Positions 37,941-52,000 of a stretch of 64,000 nt of DNA are shown piece by piece (the first letter of the stretch is position 1; every line of letters begins with the position of its first letter). Under the pieces are notes generated by a model. The model saw nothing but the letters and a program-made list of their open reading frames with translations. It ran no database searches and was not told the DNA's origin. The stretch comes from Stratiolaelaps scimitus (taxonomy: Eukaryota; Arthropoda; Arachnida; Mesostigmata; Laelapidae): NCBI GenBank assembly GCA_019614645.1, contig JABWDB010000004.1, positions 20,274,001-20,338,000 of the forward strand, in the 5' to 3' direction. The position numbers and the translations under genes were made by a program.

Positions 37941-40900
37941 TATATGTCGGTGTCTAACGTTTTCACATCCTGGCAAAGTTGATCTGCAGATATTATTGTA
38001 CGAGGTAACGTTCAGATATGATGCGCACGTATTTTAATCTGATTTAATTAAACTTGACTACGTTACGAGCAATATGGCCGAAAAGTTTTATAAATATTAG
38101 AATAACGGCACAGAGTGGGAGGAATTCGTTAGGACTTTGAAGCGTTCGAATGAGCTGGGCGAACGGTGAGTACACACGGACAGTTGTCAGTGTTGTCTAG
38201 GTTGGTGCGATGTCCATTGCTGATGTATTATAGTAAGGGCGTTTGATTTTAGGTCAAAGCGATACTGAATTAATTCTACGAATACGGAGAGATAAATGTC
38301 TCGGTGTTCCAGGGCGTATTTTTTAAACATAAAAAACAGCGAAATAATTCAGGTGAAGGGAATAATCCGTAACAATTATAACAATAGTAACAGTAATAAT
38401 AGCCCTCGAGCATAGCGCAGAGATAACATGAGCGTTTACCACTTGGTCAGGTGGATTACCGATTCCACACAGCGTATTAGCAAGGTTGAAAAATCGATGG
38501 GGGTGTGCCGCTCGTGGACCTGAAATTGGCTTAAATGAGCTAGTCAGATGCGAACCGTTACCAATTTAATGGTTATGTACGTTGTTATTCCACTTCCCTG
38601 CTATGACCACTAGGTGGGTCCGTAAGATCAAGTCAAAGAATTAGTAGGATAAGGCGAGAACAGGAGAGGAATCGCGTTGGTACTAAGTCGTCTGAGTGCA
38701 AATCAACAGGGACGGCTTCCACAGATATGTATATAAACTTGGCTTGCAGCAAGACTTGAGCCTCTGTCTCGAGGGCAGACATTATAGTTATCATTTAGCG
38801 GCAACGTCGGACAACATCTGACAAACACCTGGCTTACCAATAAAGCCAACACTGCAATATCGACGCATTAAAGCGTCCGGAATGGAAAGCATGTGGCCGA
38901 TCGGAAGTGTGATCAGGATATATCTCCGGTACATTGGTTGATGAACATGAACACCCCCCCCCCATCAGAGTATTCGTTCCATATCCGTTCAGGGCAGTAG
39001 GATGTATGTTGAAAAGACGCCAGCAGAACCGAGAAGAGACGAACGGGATTGGCGACGGGATCCCTAGCAAGTGCGATTCCCTGTGATTACTGTCCGTAGG
39101 TATCCCTGGAAGAGCATTGAAGTTAATGATGCGTACCATTCTAATTCTGTACATTTTGATGCAGTACAGACGTACCGAGTTAGCGACATACAGACCTCCG
39201 TGTAGACATTGCTTATAACATGACAGGTGCAAACGTTAACGGAAACGAAACAGACCCTACAACGATTATTTGCAGCTCTGAAGCGCTTTGTGCGTCAAAG
39301 ATAAGCTCCTGATGAAGAGATAAGCACCCCGGGTCCGCCCAACGCGAGTCGTGCACAGCACTTAGGGACGGTGTTGAGTAGACGGGTAGCTATCCTTTCC
39401 TGCTCTGATACTGGGATTCAAAGCTAGATGGAATCGGTGATATTAGTCGGCGACATTGTCTTGCATCACGGATGGTCTTGTATTATCGTGGATTTCCTAT
39501 GATGCAGGTTTTCCTATGATGACCCGCGACCTTGTTTCTATATAGTGACACACGCATAAGGTGTTATGTGAGTCCTCCTAAAGTGGGCCAACAATACTTA
39601 ATAAACTGGCACAAATGGCGTATTGGGGCATACATTTCTTGGTGGTTGGTGTTTCTTTCTTATATGTGGGTCCATTTCAAATCAGAACGTTTTTTTCATT
39701 CACTATGCCGCGATAGACGATTTTCAAAAAGAGAGATTGATTTTGTACTATTTGGACAATTTGACTATATATACGATGCAACTGAACTCTGTAGTCCCTT
39801 TGATATAAGCGAGTGTTGTCTGCCATTTTGTCCAGTTCGCTGCAATATTTGTTAGACAGATAAGCTCAAGCGTTTATATTTCATGTTCTCAAATTGTGAT
39901 ATTCGCCTTACCACTGTCATTACATGTAATCCTAGGGTCCTATGCAAGAGATAAACGTCCATAACCCAACCAGAGTTCAAGGGGCGTATTGCTGCCTGGC
40001 CGTGCGCTGTTTCATTTGGCCACGAATAGCGTTGATGCCATAATGGGCTCTACGTATGTACGCGATCTGTAGTGTATTTGCAGTAGGAAAATTATATCTT
40101 CGTCAATCTATCTATATTTAGATTTTACGTGAGAACGTGTTGCCAATATTTCCTCAGCTAGTTGAACATTGAAAGAGCTGTTTACCTCTCGTTTTGTCAA
40201 GTAATTTCGCCATTGGTCGCTGCCTTGACGCTGCTTGACGAGATGTTTGTCGCTGCGTATGAGCGGCGGGTGTGGGCCTGCAAGCGGGATTCGTTTGCAA
40301 AGCAGTCACGTTCGAACACAGACGTCTATGCGATAGCCTTTCAAGGAAGGACCTTATGATAAAAACAGCGTATAAAATATTTCCATTTTAGGGTACGATA
40401 GGCTTCGTCTCTGCCACCGAGACGTCGATATAGTCACGCGTCAAGGCCGCTCGTCTCGATCCGTTGCGAAAATAAATAGTAACTACTGCCCTCCGTCCTG
40501 TTTCAGCTCTTGAGCCGAATATGTGGTATCGTATATATATATATTTTTTTTATTTACATATTTTTTATGTAATTATAATATATATATACGCTTTAGTTGG
40601 GAAGGGTGAAAAAAGCTGTATCCGCCAGTCTCGAAGCGACTGAAGTTGTGCCTTAGCTCCAGCTGAAGCTATTTCCTGGCAGAATTTTTATCTAATGCAT
40701 GCTAAACAGAACTTACTTGGTGTATTAACAAATAATTACTCCAGGGTAGTTTGCTCTACCGTGTGTGTATGCAACATTAGTTCGCAAGCGTAACTGCCAA
40801 CTGGCTTGTTACCACTGTCACCAATTAAAGGTACTGACGAATATGGTCAGTGAACGAAGCTGATGGCGTGCAACAAACTTGACATGATGCTTATTTTATT

Positions 40901-42366
40901 AATCACTTCACTTATTATTTCTCTGCTTCTGAGCCGAATGGCAACACCTAGACACGATACATGCACGCACTTCACATAAAAGCTAGTCTTTCTATGTAGA
41001 GCTCGATTTATCTAAATACTTCGTCAAAATGTGTCCTCCAAGACATTGGAACAGTCCAGCGTCCTATGCAAAAAAAAACAGTACAGAGCTCCTCTGCTCC
41101 CGATCTGGCGGTTCGGCCCCGGGAGTTAATATCCACACTGGCGGCCGCGTTTGAATCATGCAAGTATCCTAGCTGTGCAAGAACAGATAGGAACCACGCA
41201 CCACGTGGGATGTGATCGCCCAAGGAATGCATGCGAGCCTCGCTGAACAAAAAGCCGGCTAACTGCTGAACATTCCCGAGAGGCAATCCATCTTGAAGCG
41301 GCTGCTATTTTCACCCGCGTTTAATAGCCATATACAATACAATGCCGCATGCAAGTAAAGACAATTAGTCACCCTAGCCTGATGGGCCAATACTATTTAT
41401 CGGTGTGCAATTGTGGCTGAAGGGTACATAGCTGTACGAGAGGTGCGCCACTCTGAACAACGTGTGATAGTGCCTAATCTGTGAAGTGGTAGGCTGTAAT
41501 GGGACCTGGATATTAGTTAGCTGAGAAGGGAAGTTGCCAGAGTGGAGATTGTTCGTTCGCTATCTCTCCTGTTAAAGGCATCGTCCTCAAGCCAGGACAC
41601 TGTTACACACTGCTAAGGACAGAAAAAAACTTGTTTTTAAGGGGGGGGCTATTAGCCATTTGAGACGTTACGTAACCATATTTCATTCGTGGGTGGCACC
41701 ACCGGCTACTTTACCTGAAACTAACCTGCTTATGAGAATACGAAACATAGCTTTTTATATATTCATGTGTATCTGCTAATATCAGATTTATCGATTTACC
41801 GTATATATATATATATATATATACACGGTAACTAGACAGTGAGAGAGACAGAGAGAAAGCGAGATATATATGTATATAGATATATATAAATATTATATCA
41901 TGTAACTATATAGACATCATCGAGATATGAACAGCATATGCGCACATTTATTGTTCACTGAACTCTCATCAGTTTGCGGCAACCAATGATCGCCTTCCTA
42001 TCACCGTCTCAGTCTTTGCTCACTATCAAAGACCAGTTCATCTTTACTACAGGCACCAAGTGGGACAGACACGCACACCCATCGACAGCCAACAACAGAC
42101 ACACTGGGCTAATGGATCTCGCTTTGCCAGCCTCCTCCGCCGTTACCGGAAGACATCGCGGAAACTGGTCGTCTCTCTTCATTTTTCTTATCGCTAAAGC
42201 CGTTTTGTTGTAGAGAACTGTTATTGTACAACGTTGGAGGCAGGGCACCCTTTGCTTCAACAGAGATAAACGATATGTAGGCTGTGTGTTGCGGGACACA
42301 CAAAGAAAATTATAGACACAAGCAGTGATGAATACGTGATGAGCTTATACTATTAACGTTTTTTTT

Positions 42367-42421
<55 letters not shown>

Positions 42422-43213
42422 CATGTAGATTCTGATGGAGGTGAGCGTTTGTTTGCGATCATTAAAAGTGTGATAAAACAAACATTGTTAACGGTCCCTA
42501 GCATTGCCCCGAGATCGTCGCTACCCAGCAACTTAACAGAAGTCGATTGGACTTCCCTTTGTCTTGTTTTCGGATGAGCGAATGAGATGTGTCATGCGCT
42601 ACTTCATAACTCTGGAACGTTTAATTAACGTGCATATGATATTTTAGACACTCCTGGACTCCTAACTCTGACTTTTCTCTCGCGGATCGCAAAGCACCTT
42701 CGTGAGGGATTCCGCTATTCCAGTGCAGGTCATTTCCTCCTGTGACACTTGCTCTCGCGGTTCGGTAACGTGGCTTCTATTCTAATGATAATGATGCCTT
42801 TGGCCGCTAAGAGACGGACTAGATATGCCCGCTATTTGAATGAGACATCCGTGTTTGGGTTGTTACAAACGTTCTTACTTCGATAATGCCGTAATACTAT
42901 CGACATTTAACTAAACCTCTCGAATGGTCATATTGTTGCCGGGGTATGCTAAGCGCCTCACGTGAATGGATGATTTTTAGGAGGAGAGGAAATGTTTGCT
43001 GTCTTTGAATTTAACACCTGTCCATCTCCTGGGCTGTAAACGGCAAATTGAGTTGAAAATGAAATGAGCTCGTTATATCATTCTTTGCGAGCACCAATGG
43101 TGAACCTTGCCCATCCATTGTGTTGCCTTTATCATCGCTATTGATGATGAACGTCGCCTTAATAATAATAATAATTACTACAGAGCCACGTACGTCTGAG
43201 ATACAGCACCGTC
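37941..43213. other. No firm gene; AT-rich with microsatellites
   Basis: Holds a C10 run (38954-38963), (TA)n runs near 40534-40590, 41804-41892 and 42371-42421, and a duplicated TTTCCTATGATG (about 39488 and 39511). A minus-strand frame at 41286-41008 is protein-like but begins at TTG and has no domain. Confidence 0.35.
42371..42421. repeat. (TA)n microsatellite, longest in the window
   Basis: Twenty TA units, one extra T, then five more. Confidence 0.95.
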
Positions 43214-43594
43214 ATGCGGCTCTTTGTGGAAACGTGGCAGTCAATATTTTCGAATATGCATGTACACCAAGGTCCGATTTTAATTAGTACTTACTGCCCA
43301 GAACTGTCGAACCTCGCAGCTCATAAATCAAACTTCCGTCTACTATGTGTTTTAACTTTGAGAAACTTGTGTCCGTCGATCCCCGTCACTGTCATAGAAG
43401 CACCGGCCATCGCGTCGGTCGATGCTTCCACAATCGATCAAGCAAGAATTGGTGACATTGCCAAATTGAGGAAATATAGCGACTCGCAAGCGGTACACCA
43501 GCTAAGGCTCCGTTTGCACTTTTCTCCTCTCGAAGGAAATTTCCTTCCCCCTAACAAAAAGCTTGGAGTTTATTGCGCTACGGGGGGCCAATGA
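43214..43594 (+). CDS. Candidate ORF (126 aa), unrecognised
   Basis: Open from ATG 43214 to TGA 43594 in DNA of average GC content. The product is mixed hydrophobic and polar; the middle reads Val-Thr-Val-Ile-Glu-Ala-Pro-Ala-Ile-Ala and then an Asp-Ile-Ala-Lys-Leu-Arg-Lys helix-like stretch. No signal peptide, domain or neighbouring exon was found. A chance frame of this length is expected a few times in 64 kb. Confidence 0.22.
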   Translation: MRLFVETWQSIFSNMHVHQGPILISTYCPELSNLAAHKSNFRLLCVLTLRNLCPSIPVTVIEAPAIASVDASTIDQARIGDIAKLRKYSDSQAVHQLRLRLHFSPLEGNFLPPNKKLGVYCATGGQ

Positions 43595-45073
43595 GCAGCG
43601 AGTGACAGATGAGCAGTGTACTTCTTAGAACAACGCTTATCATTAGATTTGTCGAAAGGCAATGCAAGTGCCCGATGAGGTACCATGACGACTTGGGCTG
43701 TGAAGGGCTGATGTCCTTATCAAAAACCGTTCTTTCAACTACCTTCATATAAGACAATTGTGAAAATGTTCGTTTATTTCAATGAACCTGTACTGGTAGC
43801 ATTCGAAAAGCTCAGTGTTACACAAACACATGGTGTCGGGTGGCATAACAAGTTATGTCACACGCTTTTTCTAATGCGTCTTGTCAAGGGATTTATTTAA
43901 ACACGGTAGATTCAAGTTAAACCTTGCATTTAAGGGAGCAGCGTATTCTAAAGTGCTGGACATGATAAAAGGCGAACCCAGAGTTCCCTGTGTGCGCGTG
44001 CGCATTTTATCTCTGCACTAGTAGTAGTCCACTGTTACTTCACTCCTTGCGAACTATGTAGTTATGCACATCTATTCCGATACATCTTTCAGCACATACA
44101 GTTGGTATTTAGCTGTGGACTACATAAGCGTAGGTGTTTAAGTCTAACAACCACCAAACAACATGCAACCCGACGAATCGCTGTTTTGCTGCGGCGCAGC
44201 TGCTACTACTCAGTGGCAGATTGATTCAGTCGGGTGATCGCTAGCATTTTATATTATAATTTCGCCAACATCGAATCGATCTGCGCCAGATAGCCGTCCA
44301 CCACTTACAGGGCTGGTTCTCCTGCTTACGGCTCATTACATCTTCGGCGGGCTTGGGTGGCGCAGCTTGGCAGACGATGCGGCGCGGCTACAAGCGTGGT
44401 TTTTTTGCGCTCAATCTGGAAATATTATATATGAGAGACGCATTTCTTATCCAACGCCAACTCGGAGAATCCAAGAAAAGGAAAGAGGAGGGCCGGGGGG
44501 TGGTGGGGCTGGAGAGAAAACAGCCGTCGTCATCAGAGCAATTTCAGCAAATTATAGACCATATTTCACTTGCACACTGTGCAATCAGCAACTTTAAGTA
44601 AAAATAGAACCGACGCTGTAAAATACGAGTGGCGAACGTCGAACAGTTTTGAACGGACGGATAATATGACCTGGCACATGTATTAGCCGGTCACTGATTT
44701 ACCAGCGTGCGAGCAATTCGTCATGTGACGGGAATTTCGTTGTTGCTGGACAAACAAGACAACAGTATATTGTACGTTTTGGGGGCTACCCAGAGCTTGC
44801 ATTGTTCTCTCAAGATGAACGGTAAACTTTTATATTCTGAACAAAAGAGCAAGAGGTGTTCCTATGCCTAAAATCTATCGTTGTGATACCGCGATTTTCT
44901 AATGACCCAATGGTGGCCCAACCGACGTCTCGCATATCATACAAACAAATGTATCACGAACGAACAAATGTATAAAAAAAAGAAAAATGCTTCTAGAATT
45001 CTACTTGAAACTTTACACATCGGAAACTGACTTGTATATTGTACACACCATTGTAATTACTCGAACAGAGTGA

Positions 45074-45096
45074 AAATAAATAAATAAATAAATAAA
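45074..45096 (+). repeat. (AAAT)n microsatellite
   Basis: About five AAAT units. Confidence 0.9.
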
Positions 45097-46232
45097 AATG
45101 TTTCACGAACAGGACAACCTCGCACAACATCTGAGACAACTAATTTCTGTCAACATTACCACCAACACTTAAAACCTCTAAGAGCCAGAAGAGGGTCACG
45201 GCGTCGGCCGGGGGCCGCAGGCCACTGCCCACGCGTATCCAATTAACGTCTCAGAAACCACCGAATCTCCCCGTTTTTTCGCACAAATCCTCTAAATAAG
45301 CATATCGCGAGCGAGACTAGAGTCGGCCGCAGCGCACCAGGAGACACTCAACTCTAGTAAGTATATTCATTTATTATATTGTTTAAATAAATACATTTAT
45401 TCATGAAAAAAGTGTTGCATTTATTTCGATCCCGTTCTGGCGGAGATGCTGAAGAAAATATGCAGACGGGTGGTGCATGTAACACCGAACTGTCAATAGC
45501 TATCACAGCATACTAATGTCTATGAACACAAAATGTCTGTCTCACAATGATCAGACGATCTTTTCCTCCCTTGTGGTTCCGATACCTCCAGTTGCTATTT
45601 TGCACCATCTACCTTCCATGTATCGATACATGCTCCTACTATGTAAATCGTTCTATACGTGTACAATAGTATATAAATACTTCTACTGGACAGTGGCAAG
45701 GTTAAAACTGCAGAGCTTCTCATTCCTCCAGCCAACCGCGGCCGCCTCGACGACGACGACGATGACCCCGCTCGCGCTGGCCTCGCAGTCCCCCCGCGAG
45801 CCCAGACGACTCTATAATGAGCCAGATCAAAACCATAAATTATGATAATAAATTAAATTCCAATATCCAAATTATAATGGCGCTTTAATATTTATGGACA
45901 GACCCCCCTACAGACTCCGGCTGCTACTCTCCCCCGAACCCGACTACACGAGCCCCATTGTCCCATCTGACTCTGGGCTCCTCCTGACTGTACCACTGGT
46001 AGGGCTAGTAGCATGGGGGTATAACTGCCTATATATATATATAGAAGGAGGGAAAGAATAAATGTGTGAACATTGTTATTTCGTACCTGCCTATCGTGCT
46101 TCTCGTCCTCGTGCCCCTCGTAGAAGACAATTAATTAACAGACTTCGAGCCATTATGGGCTCATCCTCCGTTCTCTTTTTTGCTGTTGTTCTAGCTAATA
46201 TTCATTGTAATGGTAACACTCTGCCGACTCGA

Positions 46233-46257
46233 CCCATGATACACCTTGTATCATGGG
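46233..46257. repeat. Perfect 10-bp stem hairpin
   Basis: CCCATGATAC and GTATCATGGG are exact complements around a 5-base loop ACCTT. Confidence 0.85.
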
Positions 46258-46585
46258 CCTTTCGTCTTACCTGCCCAATATACGCAATAATCTATTTCGG
46301 TGTCGTGAAACTACTCGAAAAGTCGAATGGCTGTAATAGAGTGGCACCTCGCGACGATCGAAGCGTCGTGGTTTAAAGCGAGCAGAGTCCGAGAGCCTAA
46401 GAGATTGTACGGCGGCAACGGCGTTTGGCCTGAATGCTTGACAGTTTCTGCGGGCTGGTTTCATGTCGAAGGAGGGGCGGCCCAGGTTGCCTGCACGGAA
46501 GGCATACAGTGTATGGCTCATAGATCAAATCGCGATAAGAAGTAGTATGATATATCGCTCGAAATGCGCCTGAACGCTGCAGTGA

Positions 46586-47383
46586 ATGCACACAAGGAGG
46601 ACTCGAAAAAATAACAGTGGCGACGCATGTTATATAAGAAGCTTGAACAAAAAACAACAGTCGCAACACATGTTAAAATCGAAGCAAATCCTTTCAGCTT
46701 TGATTGGCCAAACAATACAAACCATTTGTACAAATAGAGCATGTATATTTTTTGTTCAAACAATCCCATGCACATCATCCGTACGTGGCGTAAACAACGA
46801 TGAACAGCATAATATGTCCCTGCTAAACGGAACGCTTACAGAAACGAATTTAAATATCGATTTTACATTAGTCTCAGGGAACTCACTGCTCGGACTACCG
46901 GAGCAGCAACAGCGGATATTTCAATATACATGTAGTATTGCCTATATAGTATTATCGAAAATAATAACGGTAGTCATCACTCTGTCGCCAACTTACATAC
47001 TTGTTACAAGCCAGCTGAACCGCGCCAGTCGATGTGAGACCGTGGCATTTACAACGCCTCTCAGACGTCGCCCACTGCTACAATGGGATCGAAAAAAACC
47101 TTCGCTTCGTCGACGTCTGTTTGCCAGAGGCGTTCGTTGGCGAGCCAGTCAATCATCAGCGCAGGGCGAAAATGTGAAAACGCTCTATGTCCAGCTTGAT
47201 TTTGACCCTTTTCCAATCTCTATCTCTCCGCTCCCCCGAAATGACCCCCATCTATCCTCTTCGTTCGCCTCTCCTCACGGTCCACCGCTGGTCACACTGG
47301 TGAGCGTGATGGATTATTTCCATCGAGAATTCTTCCAGGATTATCCAAATTGGACCCTTCTGGTCATCGATCAGATAAAATAA
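46586..47383 (+). CDS. Longest ORF of the window: hypothetical membrane protein (265 aa)
   Basis: Unrecognised. Open from ATG 46586 to TAA 47383, well beyond the length expected by chance in DNA of this composition. The first 40 residues are basic. Two possible N-glycosylation sites (Asn-Met-Ser near residue 76, Asn-Gly-Thr near 81) precede a hydrophobic segment at about residues 116-140 (Ile-Ala-Tyr-Ile-Val-Leu ... Ser-Pro-Thr-Tyr-Ile-Leu-Val). An Arg-rich stretch (about 160-187) and a Pro/Ser-rich region follow. A strong donor (CTG then GTGAGC, phase 0) lies near residue 238, so the last 27 codons may be intronic. No repeats or catalytic motif are visible. It could be a whole single-exon gene, a long exon, or a chance frame. 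Confidence 0.38.
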   Translation: MHTRRTRKNNSGDACYIRSLNKKQQSQHMLKSKQILSALIGQTIQTICTNRACIFFVQTIPCTSSVRGVNNDEQHNMSLLNGTLTETNLNIDFTLVSGNSLLGLPEQQQRIFQYTCSIAYIVLSKIITVVITLSPTYILVTSQLNRASRCETVAFTTPLRRRPLLQWDRKKPSLRRRLFARGVRWRASQSSAQGENVKTLYVQLDFDPFPISISPLPRNDPHLSSSFASPHGPPLVTLVSVMDYFHREFFQDYPNWTLLVIDQIK

Positions 47384-47640
47384 CTTTGCGATTACCACGT
47401 CATCACCATCCGGACGAAGGCTGACTGTACTGCATAATTCTCTTTCGTATCGATCGCGGCGAATCGTTGCGAGATACGTCAGGTGTGTACCGGTGGTGAG
47501 ATACAAAGCCAGCGAACGAGGCCGTCCTTGATGGCTACGGCAGAATAGGCGTCTCGCATCGCGAACAGGAAACGCTGATGGGACAGTAATATAGTGAAAA
47601 TTGCGATTATCACGCTTGTCAGTAAGTATATATGCGGCCA

Positions 47641-47711
47641 GTATTTTATTTAGTTATTTACTTATTATTTATTTAGTTCTGTATTTATGTATTTTTTATT
47701 TATTTATTTTG
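47641..47711 (+). repeat. Degenerate (TTTA)n tract
   Basis: Imperfect TTTA/TTAT units; it creates a hydrophobic shadow frame. Confidence 0.85.
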
Positions 47712-48167
47712 TTGCTACGGAGGATGTATCGTCGTCATGCAGACCACGCGCCACCATTGAGCTCTTTGTCATGGTACTGTAAGACTCTCGCCTGATGGAA
47801 CGGCAGATCAACCTATTAAACATATGCCTTGCTTAAACTTCGCTCCCTATGCGATTTGTGTCTAGCCTTAAATGATTCGGTGGATTTTACATTATTGCTT
47901 CTCTTGACCGAATTCGGACACGCGATGGGCCCGTTTGCTTTCCGGCAAATCCGCAGCAGAGGTAGTCCCTGCTCTGTAAAACTCTAGGAAGCGATGTTCC
48001 GACTGAGCGGCAGATGGCTATCGAGCACCTTCTGCAGCAGTAGATACGCTATTGTTGATACATTTGAAATATATATATATACATATATATTGTAACAGTG
48101 TAGGCATTTGGTTAGAGCTTACAAACTGCCACCCGGCTGCCGGTGTAGACAGACGGATCACCATTGA

Positions 48168-48174
48168 ATATATA

Positions 48175-48207
<33 letters not shown>
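48168..48207. repeat. (TA)n microsatellite
   Basis: About 18 TA units interrupted once by TT. Confidence 0.95.
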
Positions 48208-48210
<3 letters not shown>

Positions 48211-49057
48211 CGGTTGCCTCACAATGTTTTATGGTGGCATATAAAACGACATCTTTATTCTTATTCATTATAGAAACGATGTGACAAATCGGCTCAGAAG
48301 AGACTTTCGCAAATAGGCGTGGATTAAATTAGGTTGGACAAAATGTAGCAAGAAACAGTGTTATTCTATTGAACTCACTCTTGTTACTCTTGGACAATGT
48401 TATATAGTTGGTGTTTTCTTTCCAAGAGAGTGATCGCTGGGAGTAACAAAGATCAGAACAATTCGAAAAATATCGATTTATATATTCGGCTGTCCTTGTT
48501 ACTATTGTTGCAGCCACGTTACGCGTTCATCCTTTCTATTTTCAAGTGGCTGGTCCTTCGTAATAGTAGCACATGTTTATGTGTTTCTTGCCTTGTCCTT
48601 GTCAGTAGTCGGCCTGTGGTCCTATCCCATCCCTGGTAGCAGTCGAGTAAATGAGCTCAGCCTTTGGAATTCATTGAGCTAATGCAGTGGATCCACAGTG
48701 TAAAGAGGGTAAGGCTGACGTCCAACCCCTATACAAAACCGTAGTATGTGTGACCATACTGTGTGACACGGCTGCTGTTCCTGCCGCTACTGCAGATGGT
48801 CCCGTTACGCCGGGTGCTTCGGACGGGGTCTCTGTTTCTCTCCTCTAACTCTGCATTCAACAAACAACCAACAAACTCTTCGTTCTAACGTGAACATGGC
48901 AACGGCTATGAATACCAGCGTACACTACTACGACTAGTTCTACTACTTCTGCGGCAATTTTATGAGGCTGCCGGATGCTGACTTTTCTGCGCAGGCTTTG
49001 CTGACCAGTCCACGCGTCCGCATTGACCGGATGACTCTGTCATTGTTTCAAGCCTCT

Positions 49058-49081
49058 TCTCTCTCTCTCTCTCTCTCTCTT
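49058..49081 (+). repeat. (TC)n tract
   Basis: About twelve TC/CT units. Confidence 0.9.
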
Positions 49082-52000
49082 CGTCTCCCGCTTGGTCCTA
49101 CTATGCCTGTCGAGGCAGCATATAGCTAAGGACAGAGGACGCGCCGTTGGTGGCAGGAGAGAAAAAATGCGGCCTTGCCCCACTGTGGCCTGCTGGCATA
49201 GACGCTGTACAGTGTGATATCGAAATGTGGCCTGATAGAATCGAATGACATTTTCCTTACAAACTTTCCTTATTCGGCGAAACGAATAGCCTATAGTGAG
49301 GAAGCGTTATATAGTAGATTGATTGGAAAGCAATTGGTAACTGATTGGAACGTTTTTTTTTTTAATAATTCTCCAGCAGACAAACGGTTCGTATTTTTGT
49401 TGTGGATGCATTGGTAACGGCTGCCTAAGCATTCGAACATGGAGACGAAAAACGCGCACATTCGACATCGCCTTCCTCCTCACTAATTTCATGCTGGGAA
49501 AATGCGAGGTCGAGGAGGGTCCACACAGCGACGAGAGACTGGCGACGTTGAATTGATGGATTTCTTGAATCGAGATCACACAACACGTAACGAATTTTCC
49601 ATATTTCGTATGTGTCTATATTATTACCACCATATATTATCCTGGCAATGTAATCACACAAGTGTACAATGTCCTATTTAATTAGGAAATAATCGTTATG
49701 ATGCACCCTCTGACGGGACACTAATTTTCAATTTCACTAACGACTCGAGCTTAATTAGCGAATTATTCGTTGATTCGGCTGATAAGTTGTCTAAGTGGCT
49801 GAGCAGTCCACGTGGCGCTTAGATATCATCTTATTTATGTTAGCTAGCCCATTTTGAGCGCTATGAGCGACTTCGGTAAACGCCGTTGGTGGAGTGGAGC
49901 AAGTGGCGACTATGGACTTCCTGTAACTCGCAGTTTGACTTTGCTCCAATCAGTTTGATCAGATGTATTCGTTTCCATAATGCTGGGTATTGCTGACGTT
50001 CTAGTCTACATAAACATGTGGTCCAAGGTCATGGTTTACTAGGTTTATGTTATGAATTCATTGCTATTGTGATTTTAGCAAATCAAAGACACTGGATCAT
50101 TAAGAGCATTGATCTGGCCGATAGGTTATGTCGAACGCAGCGAACTGAATACGATGGCTCCTCACAGGAGCGCAATAGCCGCAGTAAATGAAATGATAAA
50201 CAATAAATACTATACGTGGCAGAAAAATGGATCCACTTCGTGTTTTTTCTTTAAGATGAACTCGAGATAAGTCAAAATCAAGCTAATTAGCGATCGTCTC
50301 TATACATTTCGTACCACATGTTGTATATTCGAACGTTCTAGTTAAACTCAGCATTTAGTCTGTTGATCTTGTGAGCCCTGGTCCACACATCGACGTCATT
50401 GTGTCATTTGCATCCGGTCCAGCGAAGTCGGGGTCTCCGCGCCTAAATCTAGATGTTTGGCAACAGCCCGCATGAGTTAGAAATGCGGGTCCCATTTATG
50501 TATGTAGCTATCTGAACCAGACAACCAGATCATCCTCGCCCTGACCCTCGATTGAAACTTCCCGCAGGGTAAAAGTGCTGCGCACTCTGCGTGAGTATTG
50601 ACAGCACGCTGTCATCGTGATTTGTAGGGGTTGCTGGGGCTAACTAAGCAACTTCCTGAGGAAGTTATTAGGCCAGCGGCTCGTTATAGTGGATACCCAC
50701 AGACAAACATGTAGATGTAGGTATGCAACGGCAGACATTTAACGATGCAGGATGCCGATCTTATGCTATTACGTCGTAAGTAGATTACTATGAATAACGG
50801 CTTGTGTTATCGTGCACAGAAGAGTTACTTTAAACAAAATTGACGCTCGGCGATAGCAGCAACGCCGTTGCCTACAACGTTGTGATATAAATTTTATTGG
50901 TGGTTGATCGATAAGACCCTAGAAATTGCAAGTTGAAGAAAACACACAAAAATATTGCCAGCTGTTCGTCAGCCCTTCTTTGCTACGGATCCGCGTATCT
51001 TTACACATCTAGATAGCAATTAAAATTGAGTTATGCAAAGAATTAAAACGGAATCGGGAGAGTAGAGGGCATAAAAAGGTCGATATTTGCAAAAATGATT
51101 TTTTAATGACACATTCGAATGTGATCAACATCGCTGTCCCTTGCTGCTCGGTCCCTACAATGGGTTTAAGTTTTGGCGTATAACATTGAACTGTTAAGTT
51201 CCCTGCACAGGACAATGTCGGCCTCAGCCCAGGTCTCAGCTAATCCCCCCCAATAATCCCTAGAAATAATTCCTAATTATTGTATGTTTGAATAAATGTT
51301 TATTTTGATTGATATATGCCATAGCGTCTCACGAGAGCTTTCACGTGATAGCGGACGACATACGACATTTATACGTCGTATGACATTGTACCCGACGATA
51401 ACGGATAGGTATGGGAAATTTATAATTAGTAAATTGAGAAGATTTGAATAGCAAAACCCATTCTGAAATCATTAATGCCGGTCATTGGTCTCTATGTCAG
51501 ACGCACCGAAACTTTCTATAACGCGGGGCGGCACTCTGAAACTTCAGAGACATAACACTAAACTATACTGAAAATGCCCAGAGCCTAAAATAAACTGTAT
51601 GTGTTGCAAGCAGACATTCACCACACACAGTGACCTGATACGAAAGTCTTACTGGATAGGGGGCGGCTCAACTGGTGCGGCTGGCCTGCAACCGCGCAGA
51701 AACCCCGAGTCTGTAACCCGCTCATGGCCCTGGCTGATAAAGCAGGCGTCTGTCACGTGAAAAAGTGTCAAACAGCACAGTTGCAAAAATATTAAGACGT
51801 GGAACTGGTTCATTTAGCTAATTTTCTAATAAATCGGGTGTTCGAAATCTCTACCAGAGGAACGTCACGGGCGTACCAGCATCCGTGTTTGATTGTAAAT
51901 ACAATCTCTCGCGTCATTTGATTGTAACTACATTAGCGGAGTTAAATGCAACGGACGAGCATTATTTGAACTTGGCAGAATGATTTCATCAAAATTTGTT

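Larger units (their letters stand above)
43595..46585. other. No firm gene
   Basis: AT-rich with GC-rich patches (45190-45240, 45730-45810, 45900-46020). A 104-codon frame at 46062-46376 contains a signal-peptide-like segment but also a perfect hairpin (46233-46257), and no domain was seen. An (AAAT)n run lies at 45074-45096. Confidence 0.35.

Noticed and set aside
39303..39330. Hammerhead-ribozyme-like CTGATGA; also checked near 8331 and 41968 on the minus strand
   Set aside because: No following stem II with a GAAA core in any of the three places.
46062..46376. 104-codon frame with signal-like segment
   Set aside because: The hydrophobic part starts only at an internal Met, the frame crosses a perfect hairpin, and no domain or splice site supports it.
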